Shown piece by piece: positions 17,953 to 25,860 of a stretch of DNA of 37,469 nt (the first letter of the stretch is position 1; the number at the start of each line of letters is the position of its first letter). Made by a program: the position numbers and the translations under genes. Where the stretch lies: contig CALZJV010000111.1 of NCBI GenBank assembly GCA_945787595.1, positions 1 to 37,469 of the forward strand. Reading direction: 5' to 3'. This stretch comes from an uncultured Desulfobacterales bacterium. Lineage in GTDB: Bacteria; Desulfobacterota; Desulfobacteria; Desulfobacterales; JAFDCJ01. The notes below the pieces were generated by a model, which was not told the DNA's origin, made no database searches, and was given only the letters and a program-made list of their open reading frames with translations.

Positions 17953-19056
17953 CTAAAGATGACTGACCATGTATAAATGCCCGGTTTGCAAGTTGCTTCC
18001 GCCGGCAGGTTCTAAAGTGATCTCAAAGGATCGAAAATTCGAAAGCGATTCTTTGGAATGAATTTCGACTACGGCGTATCCGGTTGGTGTGACAGAGAAA
18101 ACCCCGCCACTGACTTGTTGTCCATTTTTTTTCATCCATAGCTGATATTGTTGACTTTCATCCGGAATAGGAAGATCGCTTGCTACCAGCACACCTTTTT
18201 TGCGGTCCTGACTGATGACAAACGTACCATCTCCTTTGGGAGCCCTGGACGTGCCTTTCATTTTTAAAACCAGCAGTTCTACGGCGACCTCATCCTGTAA
18301 CTCTTGTGCATTATACCATTGAATCAAATTGACGACTGAAAGGCTGATAATCATAACCAGGCCGGCAAAGGCCCATGCCGGGGATAAGCCCTGCCAAAGT
18401 GATCTCCATTTCCATCGCTTTACAATAGGCTGAACTACGGACGGCATTTTGGCAGTTGATTGAATCCTCTGCATCAATTTCTGTCTAAGCTTTTGAAGGC
18501 CAAGACGTATTCGCGTTTTTATTGTTCCCAAGGGTTCGTTCAAAGCCTCGGCAATTTGCCGGTGTGTGTAACCTTTAAAATAGGCCATTGCCAGGACATC
18601 CTGTTGATTTTTCGGCAGTCTATTGATGGCATCAGACACCTTATACCTTGTTACCGCCGATTCAAAAGCTGCGCCGGGATTATCATTTGAGGGCAGTTTC
18701 TCTAATTGGACGTCAGACCATTGGGGGCGATTAATATCTTGACGGACGTTGCGCCGGCGCAGAGTATCAATGGAGCGGTATCTTGCAATACTAGCTATCC
18801 AACCCTTAACCGACCCTTTTTCAGGGTGGTATTTGTCGGCCCTTTCCCAGATTTGCATGAAGACCTCAAGGGTAATGTCTTCAGCCGTCTCGTGGCTAAC
18901 CGCAATTTTTGTTGCAAGGCTAAAGACAAGCGTTTTATATCGATCGTAAAGAATGCCAAATGCCTTTCGATCACCAATACCTATTTGCTGAATCAGGCTG
19001 CGGTCGTCTTCTTGAGCGTTGCTTTTTGTTGATCGATATCCATTAATAGGTGGCAT
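17953..19056 (-). CDS. ECF sigma factor fused to an RskA-type periplasmic domain
   Basis: A single uninterrupted 367-residue frame. Residues about 20-100 are sigma region 2 (LIQQIGIGDRKAFGILYDRY, ETAEDITLEVFMQIW, KGSVKGWIASIARYRSID). Residues about 135-195 are sigma region 4 (INRLPKNQQDVLAMAYFKGY, HRQIAEALNEPLGTIKTRI). A membrane helix follows (about 227-247, AWAFAGLVMIISLSVVNLI), then a C-terminal domain of anti-sigma-K (RskA) type (about 260-365: QYQLWMKKNGQQVSGGVFSV, EITLEPAGGSNLQTG). The sigma-binding N-terminal domain of RskA and its zinc site are absent. Topology is cytoplasmic sigma, periplasmic sensor-like domain. The ribosome site is weak (AAGG). It lies 204 bases upstream of the cytochrome c' gene on the same strand. 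Confidence 0.88.
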   Translation of the reverse strand: MPPINGYRSTKSNAQEDDRSLIQQIGIGDRKAFGILYDRYKTLVFSLATKIAVSHETAEDITLEVFMQIWERADKYHPEKGSVKGWIASIARYRSIDTLRRRNVRQDINRPQWSDVQLEKLPSNDNPGAAFESAVTRYKVSDAINRLPKNQQDVLAMAYFKGYTHRQIAEALNEPLGTIKTRIRLGLQKLRQKLMQRIQSTAKMPSVVQPIVKRWKWRSLWQGLSPAWAFAGLVMIISLSVVNLIQWYNAQELQDEVAVELLVLKMKGTSRAPKGDGTFVISQDRKKGVLVASDLPIPDESQQYQLWMKKNGQQVSGGVFSVTPTGYAVVEIHSKESLSNFRSFEITLEPAGGSNLQTGHLYMVSHL

Positions 19057-19316
19057 AAATGGGCCTTGCGGGCTAAATCCAGCAAACTGGTTTGATTAAA
19101 CCTGGAAAATTAAATTTTATAGAAACGCTGTAAATGATAATACTGTGAAATAAGGAACAGGAACTCAAATTGCCAAAAGCACAAATGTGGGCCCAGAGAA
19201 CTAAAGCTGTAAATTATAACTCCCGCTGGCCAAATATAAATATATTCTTAGTATTTTTTTGGTGGATGTCGTGTCCTTTATCTTCATGCGCCAAGTTGTG
19301 GTTATGGTGGATTATG

Positions 19317-20363
19317 TCAAGCTTCAAACAATACGATCTCATCAACCTGTGGCCTGATGCCGATTTCTTGGCCAATTGAATGATTGTGGTGACTTGAAAC
19401 CAAAGCCAATATCTTTTCTTTGTTCTGAAGCCTTAAGGTATAGAGGATGTTTGCTCCGCGGAAATTTTTTCTCAAAATTTCAGCTTTAAATGGGCTATTA
19501 TCATCATGGATGATATCTTCCGGTCTGATCAAAACATTGGCCGGACAACCATATCGACAAGGATATGAAAAGCGTCCTTTCAAGGTGCCGAGATGAGTTT
19601 GAACTTCATCTACCGATGTCACCCGGCCAAGTACCAATACGCCTTCTCCAACAAAATCTGCCACAAATTGACTTTTAGGACGATGATACAGATTATAGGC
19701 TGTATCCCACTGCTCTAAATACCCATCTTTCATCACACCGATTGTATCAGCCATCGCAAAGGCCTCATGTTGATTATGGGTGACAAGGAGTGCACTGATT
19801 CCCAACTCCTTGAGAATTTTTCTAACATCAACACTGAGCCGTTCGCGCAGGGACACATCGAGATTGGAAAAAGGCTCATCCATCAGCAAAAGATCTGGAT
19901 TCGGTGCTAATGCTCTTGCTAAGGCTACACGTTGCTGCTGACCGCCGGATAATTCATGCGGATATTTCTCTTCATCATTTGCCAATCCGACCAAATCAAG
20001 CATTTCCATCACACGACGATTCCGTTTTGACTTGTCCAGAGTTTCAAGTCCAAAAATAATGTTTTTCCTGACTGTTAAATGAGGGAAAAGCGCATAATCC
20101 TGAAAAACCATACCCAGTCGTCTGTTTTCAGGTGGAACGCAATTGTTGGAATTGGTTACAGGTGATCCGTCGATAAAGATTGAACCTGATTCTATCCTTT
20201 CGAACCCTGCTATACATCGTAATATAGTCGTTTTTCCACAACCACTTTCCCCCAGTAGACAGCCGATGTGCCCTTTTTGTAATTCGAACGATAACGCGTT
20301 GATGACGCATTTGCCGTTATATTTTTTTGAAATGTTATTTACCTCTAAGGCGTTCGGTACCAT
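19317..20363 (-). CDS. fbpC: Iron(III) ABC transporter ATP-binding protein
   Basis: A 348-residue ABC ATPase. Walker A GESGCGKTT is at 38-46, the Q-loop Gln near 88 (MVFQDYALFPHLTV), signature LSGGQQQRVALARAL from 138, Walker B LLLMDEP at 158-164, and the switch His in VTHNQHE at 196. The C-terminal part (about 240-348) is a TOBE-like regulatory domain (VLIRPEDI) as in FbpC/PotA-type proteins. ATG 20363 has AGGTGAT just upstream and follows the permease stop by 16 bases. It is the last gene of a three-gene operon with permease and binding protein. The neighbouring DtxR-type regulator supports ferric iron as the substrate. Confidence 0.88.
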   Translation of the reverse strand: MVPNALEVNNISKKYNGKCVINALSFELQKGHIGCLLGESGCGKTTILRCIAGFERIESGSIFIDGSPVTNSNNCVPPENRRLGMVFQDYALFPHLTVRKNIIFGLETLDKSKRNRRVMEMLDLVGLANDEEKYPHELSGGQQQRVALARALAPNPDLLLMDEPFSNLDVSLRERLSVDVRKILKELGISALLVTHNQHEAFAMADTIGVMKDGYLEQWDTAYNLYHRPKSQFVADFVGEGVLVLGRVTSVDEVQTHLGTLKGRFSYPCRYGCPANVLIRPEDIIHDDNSPFKAEILRKNFRGANILYTLRLQNKEKILALVSSHHNHSIGQEIGIRPQVDEIVLFEA

Positions 20364-20379
20364 GATTTATCACCTGGAT

Positions 20380-22095
20380 TTATAAATTAGATTGTTCCGA
20401 TTTCCTATTGAGGAGAATGAGCGGAATCAGACCTGCTAATACCAAAGTTATGGATGGGAGTGCTGCCCGCTGCCATTCCCCCTCCGATGTGAGTTCAAAA
20501 ATCTTAACCGCCAGTGTGTCCCACCCAAACGGTCGAGTCATCAGCGTGATGGGCATCTCTTTCATCACATCAACAAAAACAAGCATGGCAGCCGTATAGA
20601 GTCCATTTTTCAATATTGGGATGTGGATTCTTCTAAGGAGCTTTACACCAGTTATTCCCAGCAATGTTGATGCTTCATCTAAGCTCCTTGTAATGCGATG
20701 CATGGAACTGTTGATGCTGTTGAAACCAGCTGTTAAAAAGCGAACCGTATAGGCAAATAAAACTGTAATGATGGTACCGTTTAGAATTGACTTGAGCTGG
20801 ATACCAGTTATTTCTTTAATTGCCCATATTATTTGTTTGTCTGTATAATTCACCATTATCACGATGCCGACTGCTAAAACGGTTCCAGGCAGTGCATATC
20901 CCATAGACGATAGGCGTATTGTCCACTTGGTAAAATAATCAGGATACTGACGCTGGATATAGGCCATGAGCAATCCAAGACCGGTAATAATTGCTGCTGC
21001 CATTAAAGAAAAAAATAAAGATCTGATAAGAAGACCTATGTAACGGCTGTCAAGCTCCACAGCAGCTGATTTGAGAGACCATACTGCCAATTGTAGGCAT
21101 GGAATCAAGAAGGCGATCAACACAATCGCACTCAGAGCCCCGCAAGCTATCCATTTTTTCCAACCATAAAGCCTGATTCGGCTGTTTTCGGTGCTCAACT
21201 TACCAACCTGATGAAACTGCATTTTGGTTCGCATTTGTTGTTCAACGATGACCAACAAAATTACAAAAATTAAAAGTACGGAAGATAGCTGGGCAGCGGC
21301 AGATAGAGAGAAAAAACCAAACCAGGCCTTATAGATGCCGGTTGTGAAGGTATCATAGTTAAAGATAGAAACAGCTCCGAAATCCGCTAAAGTTTCCATC
21401 AATACAAGCATTAATCCACAGGCGATCCAGGGTCTTGCCATGGGCAATGCCGCTTTAAAAAATGCGTTTTTCCGGCTTTGTCCCAGAGCTTGAGATACTT
21501 CAAGGATTCTTTTCCCCTGGGTTTGGAACGCGTTTTTTGCCAGCAGATAGACGTAAGGGTATAGTGCCAGAGACATTACGAATATTACGCCTCCAGCCGA
21601 CCGTATGTTTGGAAACCATTTTGCAGACGAAACGAGTTGCGTCCTTAACAACGTCTGAACCGGGCCAGAAAAATCCAACAGTCCGATAAACACAAACGCA
21701 AGAACATACGTTGGTATGGCAAGTGGAAGCATAAGTGCCCAGTTGAAAAACTTACGGCCTGGAAAATCAAATACCGCCGTTAGCCATGCCGTACCAACGC
21801 CAAGAATAAATGTACCTGTCAGTACCCCGATGCAAAGGATAAAAGTATTTTTCAGCAACTCGATTAAAAGGGTGTCAACGATATGCTGCCAGATTTCCGA
21901 TACGGGTTGCAGAAGAGATGAAAAAATAACCAGGATTGGTATGATTACAAATAGTGCAGAGATTATCGCGATGAATCTTATACTTATGATTGAATGTGCC
22001 TTTTTCAGCAAAGCACTACCAAATGGGCGTTGATACCTTTCATTTGGCACGCAGGCAGATATATTCATATTATCAATTATAGAAATCGCCATCAT
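20380..22095 (-). CDS. fbpB: Iron(III) ABC transporter permease, two fused halves
   Basis: About 571 residues with some 12 membrane helices in two homologous halves. Each half carries an EAA loop that contacts the ATPase: EVSQALGQSRKNAFFKAALP in the first and EASTLLGITGVKLLRRIHIP in the second. This is the FbpB/SfuB layout. The start is uncertain: ATG 22095, ATG 22092 or TTG 22107, none with a good ribosome site. I chose ATG 22095. It lies 73 bases after the binding-protein gene in the same operon. The inner-membrane channel delivers ferric iron released by the periplasmic protein. Confidence 0.85.
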   Translation of the reverse strand: MMAISIIDNMNISACVPNERYQRPFGSALLKKAHSIISIRFIAIISALFVIIPILVIFSSLLQPVSEIWQHIVDTLLIELLKNTFILCIGVLTGTFILGVGTAWLTAVFDFPGRKFFNWALMLPLAIPTYVLAFVFIGLLDFSGPVQTLLRTQLVSSAKWFPNIRSAGGVIFVMSLALYPYVYLLAKNAFQTQGKRILEVSQALGQSRKNAFFKAALPMARPWIACGLMLVLMETLADFGAVSIFNYDTFTTGIYKAWFGFFSLSAAAQLSSVLLIFVILLVIVEQQMRTKMQFHQVGKLSTENSRIRLYGWKKWIACGALSAIVLIAFLIPCLQLAVWSLKSAAVELDSRYIGLLIRSLFFSLMAAAIITGLGLLMAYIQRQYPDYFTKWTIRLSSMGYALPGTVLAVGIVIMVNYTDKQIIWAIKEITGIQLKSILNGTIITVLFAYTVRFLTAGFNSINSSMHRITRSLDEASTLLGITGVKLLRRIHIPILKNGLYTAAMLVFVDVMKEMPITLMTRPFGWDTLAVKIFELTSEGEWQRAALPSITLVLAGLIPLILLNRKSEQSNL

Positions 22096-22168
22096 TTGTA
22101 GAATCAACTTTGAACAAATGATGGATTGTGGTTATGGTTTATTTACGATAAATCTTAATTCAATCGAG

Positions 22169-23179
22169 TTATTTATATCCAACTCGATCCATCAGCTTTA
22201 TCGCTGCCGCTTGGTTCTCACCAGCATTCTTAAGATTGATTTTATTTTGCTTGAATGATCCCCAATAAGCAACGATTGGGTTGACAGGAACATTAGGATT
22301 GACCGGATATTCCAGGTTGGCATCGGCAAATATCTGCTGGGCATTTTTAGCCGATAACCATTCGAGAAAAGCAACAGCCGCGGCCTTGTTTTTAGAAGCA
22401 GCAACTACACCAGCCCCTGATACATTGACATGTACACCACCCGAGGATTGGTTCGGCCAAAAAAGTGCAATCGGAATGGTAGGGTCTTTTTTAGCAAGAC
22501 GACCAAAATAGTAGGTATTAACAATTCCAACATCCCCCTGACCGGCAATGATAGCCTCCATTACCTTTGTGTCATTGGAAAATGGAGGGGCAGCAAGATT
22601 GCCCACCCAGCCTTTCACAATCTTGGCTGTCTCCTCTTCACCGTGCTCCTTGATCAACATTGCAACCAATGATTGGTTGTACACTTTTTTCGAGGTTCTA
22701 AGAACAAGCCTCTCTTTCCAATCAGCCTTAGATAGGTCCTCGTAGGTGGTCAGTTCGTCAGGTTGAACCCTTTTAGTACTGTAAACAATTGTTCTTGCCC
22801 TTAATGACAGGCCAAACCATTTGTTCTCCGGGTCACGTAGGTGGCTTGGAATATTGGATGTTAAGATGTTCGATGGAACTGATTGCAATACTCCCTGCTT
22901 GGCAGCATGCCACAAATTGCCTGCATCCACGGTAATTAAAAGATCGGCTGGCGTATTTTCGCCTTCTGCTTTTATGCGCTGAAGCAAAACGGGGGCTTTA
23001 TCGGTAATGTATTTGACCTGGACACCTGTCTCTTTGGTGTAAAGTTCAAATACCGGCTTGATCAGATGCTCTTTGCGGGCCGAATAAACGACAATTTCCT
23101 GGCTAAATGCCGTCCCTGAATAGGAAACCAAGAGAAAAAGTGAAATCGAAAAAAATAAGGTTCGGATTTGTTTGTTCAT
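22169..23179 (-). CDS. fbpA: Iron(III)-binding periplasmic protein
   Basis: A 336-residue binding protein with a signal peptide (about 1-26, cleavage near AFSQ), then EIVVYSARKEHLIKPVFELY, the usual start of FbpA-type ferric-binding proteins. The paired tyrosines in NTYYFGR match the family's iron-coordinating YY pair. Other family blocks are ADLLITVDAGNLW, WFGLSLRARTIVYS and GVHVNVSGAGVV. ATG 23179 has AAAGGAG upstream with slightly long spacing. It is the first gene of the importer operon, with a promoter/operator candidate about 150 bases upstream and a divergent DtxR-type regulator. Confidence 0.9.
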   Translation of the reverse strand: MNKQIRTLFFSISLFLLVSYSGTAFSQEIVVYSARKEHLIKPVFELYTKETGVQVKYITDKAPVLLQRIKAEGENTPADLLITVDAGNLWHAAKQGVLQSVPSNILTSNIPSHLRDPENKWFGLSLRARTIVYSTKRVQPDELTTYEDLSKADWKERLVLRTSKKVYNQSLVAMLIKEHGEEETAKIVKGWVGNLAAPPFSNDTKVMEAIIAGQGDVGIVNTYYFGRLAKKDPTIPIALFWPNQSSGGVHVNVSGAGVVAASKNKAAAVAFLEWLSAKNAQQIFADANLEYPVNPNVPVNPIVAYWGSFKQNKINLKNAGENQAAAIKLMDRVGYK

Positions 23180-23331
23180 TTATTTTATCGCTCCTTTAAT
23201 ATTAGTAGACAAACTTTCTTAAACCACGGATTAATCTGCATGAACGCAAAGTACGGTGTGGATTTAGAATAGCTATTAATGTCAGTTGAATTCATGAATT
23301 CTTGAGACATCCATCCTTCGAAGGAGAATGT

Positions 23332-23360
23332 TTGATACACCAAACATATTATGGTGTCAA
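23332..23360 (-). promoter_or_regulatory. fbpA-operon promoter overlapped by an imperfect palindrome
   Basis: Read on the minus strand: TTGACA (23360-23355), a 17-base spacer, then TATCAA (23337-23332). The same bases form a near-palindrome, TTGACACCA and TGGTGTATCAA around a 9-base centre, so a dimeric repressor could cover both promoter boxes. The divergent DtxR-type protein is the obvious candidate. A short perfect palindrome, TCCTTCGAAGGA, lies at 23315-23326 in the leader. Confidence 0.5.
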
Positions 23361-23463
23361 CAACAATTCTTAATTTTTCAAAAAAATTTTGACATATGAT
23401 GAAATGTATGAGATTTTGTGCTAATACGTTGTCGAACAACATAAATTAAAAGAGGGCGTTAAA

Positions 23464-23976
23464 ATGAAAGGGCTTTCTGAGAACTTAGAGAATTATTTAG
23501 AAACCATTTTAGTTCTACAAAATGAAAATACCGTAGCAAGGGTAAAGGATATCGCCGAAAAGCTTGGTGTTCTCAGCGGGACCGTTACCTCAGCTTTAAG
23601 AACGCTTTCTGAAAAAAAAATGATCAATTATAAACCATATAGCTTTATTACCTTAACGAAAGAAGGGAAAAAAATAGCGGATGAAATATTACGGCGACAC
23701 AATGTAATAAAAGATTTTTTACAATGCGTGCTACTGATAGACGAGAAAAAAGCTGAAGAGAATGCTTGCAGAATGGAACACTCAATGGATAAAATCGCCG
23801 TTAACAGACTCGTTCAATTTATCGATTATATCTATCAATGCCCTCGCACCGGAGAAGATTGGATCGGTAATTTCAACACTTTTTTTACGCAGAATAAAAT
23901 TGCTGAGGCTAATTGCCCAGAATGTCTTGATGATTGTCTAAAACGGTATCGGGAAAGCCCCAAAAAGTCAGTTTAG
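23464..23976 (+). CDS. DtxR-family iron-dependent repressor
   Basis: A 170-residue regulator divergent from the iron importer. Residues 8-65 form the winged helix (SENLENYLETILVLQNENTV, VKDIAEKLGVLSGTVTSALR). The dimer/metal domain follows with RRHN (His79) and ACRMEH, placing Cys102, Glu105 and His106 at the positions used by Corynebacterium DtxR. The DtxR metal ligand Met10 is Asn here, and His98 is Glu. The C-terminal CPECLDDC stretch holds three Cys and could add a metal or redox site. There is no SH3-like third domain, so it is of the short class. ATG 23464 has AGAGGGCG upstream. It likely represses the importer when iron is plentiful. Confidence 0.87.
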   Translation: MKGLSENLENYLETILVLQNENTVARVKDIAEKLGVLSGTVTSALRTLSEKKMINYKPYSFITLTKEGKKIADEILRRHNVIKDFLQCVLLIDEKKAEENACRMEHSMDKIAVNRLVQFIDYIYQCPRTGEDWIGNFNTFFTQNKIAEANCPECLDDCLKRYRESPKKSV

Positions 23977-24172
23977 GCCAAATCGAGTTACTACACATGA
24001 AATAATCTATACCAATCATTTAACGCTTTACCACCAGGGGGAAAAGGGAATTAAACTCCTCGAAGCTGTGAATACTCATATTAACGACCGTAAATCCAAA
24101 GTAGATATCCAATGCTATCTATTAAAAACATTTCGAAATCAGCATAAAGAGAACCAACAAATCCTATCGTGA
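23960..24172 (+). other. Coding-like stretch without recognised family
   Basis: In the frame that starts inside the end of the DtxR gene and stops at TGA 24170-24172, the translation looks protein-like (for example IIYTNHLTLYHQGEKG, then KLLEAVNTHI and VDIQCYLLKTF). There is no start codon with a ribosome site. I do not recognise a family. It may be the tail of a lost gene or chance. Confidence 0.25.
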
Positions 24173-24212
24173 AATTCATAATTGGATCGATGAACCCCAA
24201 CCTTAAAGCAAG

Positions 24213-24554
24213 GTGTTGGAAATTGCCAAAAAGCAGGGTGCGACTCCCTTTGATACACCGGGAGCTGAACTGAATCATCGGAATGATCTTTGCACTTTTG
24301 ACGTAATTATCGAAGATTATGGGTTGACAGACAAGGCCCTGCTGCGCATGGCCAAGGTCATCAACGCAGCAGACACGAACCGATTAGATGCCGATCCCCT
24401 ATCAACCGGTTTTGAGGCTATCGCAGTGGGCTACGGCCTGCGCTATCCAGACGACTTTGAAAACATCCAGAGGCAGTTCGAGGTATACGATGCGCTATAT
24501 GCCTGGTGCCGGTTGGATATGGCCAAGAATGGAATTTGTCATTATTTCAGATAG
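24213..24554 (+). pseudogene. ChrB C-terminal domain remnant (chromate resistance type)
   Basis: A 113-residue frame that starts shortly after an in-frame TAA (24204-24206). VLEIAKKQGATPFDTPG, then ELNHRNDLCTFDVIIEDYGL, VINAADTNRLDADP and AIAVGYGLRYPDDFENI match the ChrB C-terminal domain closely. The expected upstream part of the domain (PWLIRRFIDPxAEF) and the whole N-terminal ChrB domain are not found in any frame. The end CRLDMAKNGICHYFR also departs from the family. No ChrA transporter is present. This is a remnant rather than a working regulator/exported protein. Confidence 0.7.
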
Positions 24555-25190
24555 AAAAACGATATCATCACAGTTTCCACATTCTTTATCTGGTTTAAGA
24601 TCCATATTCAAACATTTTATATCATCAATTTCTCTTTTCTAATGCAACCTCGGATTAGGCTGTTCGAAAAATCGAAAATCGTTTCAAATCTCACCATTTT
24701 TTCAGCTCTAAATTTTTAAAAATTAGAACGGGGCGATTCTTATCGCAGTGTGTGGATTTCACTTTCAAATCCATCAAAAAATTGAACCATGATATTTTAG
24801 GTTGGCCGGACAAACCCACAATTCCCGGCCATTGTAGGTTTCCCCTATCCAATCCACATTCTGTAGCAAGTGTAGATTGCCTAAATCGCAACCTTTTGAG
24901 GCTTTCTAAAAATTTAGGACTAGTAAACGAAATATATATTTCTTCAAGAGGTTAGATGAATAGCCGGAAGATACAAGTGATGAAATCTGAATAAATAATG
25001 CGATTGCTACTGCAGGTTACTCTATATCAGTATACTGCAGCACATTCCTTGAAAAATTTATTGCATTCTCTGTTTTCAAATAGGCATTTAGGGCAATTCA
25101 TGATCTAGTTAAAATTGATCTGCACTATCAATGGTTTTTACAGTTTAATTAATTGAATCGTGTTAATTTTCAAAGTAGCATAACGATTTA
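24555..25190. other. Non-coding AT-rich stretch
   Basis: No gene was recognised. It contains small hairpins: an AAATTTTTAAAAATT-type palindrome near 24709-24726 and CCTAAAT/ATTTAGG arms at about 24880 and 24917. One GC-richer block (24800-24860) has GGCCGG/CCGGCC arms. No terminator or promoter could be assigned with confidence. Confidence 0.4.
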
Positions 25191-25860
25191 TTAGAACCAC
25201 CTTTCTTCGCCATGGCAACCGGATACATCGCACCCTCTATTGGTAACCGGGTCATAGCTAAGAGCATCCCTTATAGTTTCATCTGCAGCCCCTTCAAAGC
25301 TTGGTGTGTCCAGTCCGGTAAAATGATCGGTAGCCAATTTCACAGGGTCGTGGCATTCGGTACAGTTCAAGTTTTCCTCCCTCACATGTTTTTCGTGCCT
25401 GCCCGAGTTATAGCTGTTGAACTGGCTGGTGCCCCGTGCATGACAACTTTCGCAATCGGCGGCCACGTTGAGAGTTCCCGTCAACCATTGCGGTGTTGTT
25501 TGTCCACCGTGGCAGCTGACATTCGAACAGGTTCTACCGGCCGGGTTATACGAAAAAATGCCTGACTTGGCATCATAGGTGACCAGCCCGGCAACGCTGG
25601 CCGGCGTACTCGTGTCGAAATGAACATTAGTGTTGGTGCCGGAACCGCTGTGGCAGGTGATACAGATGCCCGTAACCTTTGGCAAGGCGTCATGCACGCC
25701 ATGGGCGCCTTCACGGTTCGGCCGCGAGTTGCCGGCCGGTGCAGCACTGTCAGGCGGATCGTTGTGACAGGAAGTGCAGTTTGAAAGAACCAGGGGCGAG
25801 CCGGCCGTATGGCAATCAGCGCAGGCACGTCCGATGCCTCCTTCAGCCGATGGCCACCCC
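25191..25860 (-). pseudogene. Large multihaem cytochrome, 3' part (after frameshift)
   Basis: C-terminal section of the large cytochrome, in a different frame from its 5' part. It begins near WPSAEGGIGRACADCH and ends at the stop at 25191 after DVSGCHGEERWF. It holds seven haem motifs: five CXXCH (CADCH, CTSCH, CITCH, CESCH, CTECH) and two CX4CH (CSNVSCH and CDVSGCH). The CSNVSCHG, then ADCESCHARG, then LNCTECHDPV order follows the Geobacter CxxxxCH...CXXCH domain. The upstream open frame in this register is a shadow of the other part. Dropping one base from the run at 25857-25860 would fuse both parts into one chain of about 780 residues. Confidence 0.8.

Noticed and set aside
19170..19379. 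69-residue plus-strand open frame between the sigma and ABC genes
   Set aside because: Overlaps the end of the ABC ATPase gene on the other strand; composition is not protein-like beyond a chance Trp-rich segment.
23185..23442. Minus-strand open frame upstream of fbpA
   Set aside because: It covers the promoter region, has no domain features and no ribosome site; treated as chance.
24691..24891. 66-residue minus-strand open frame (CGLDRGNLQWPG...)
   Set aside because: Looks protein-like at first sight, but no start context or known family; more likely part of a structured non-coding repeat.
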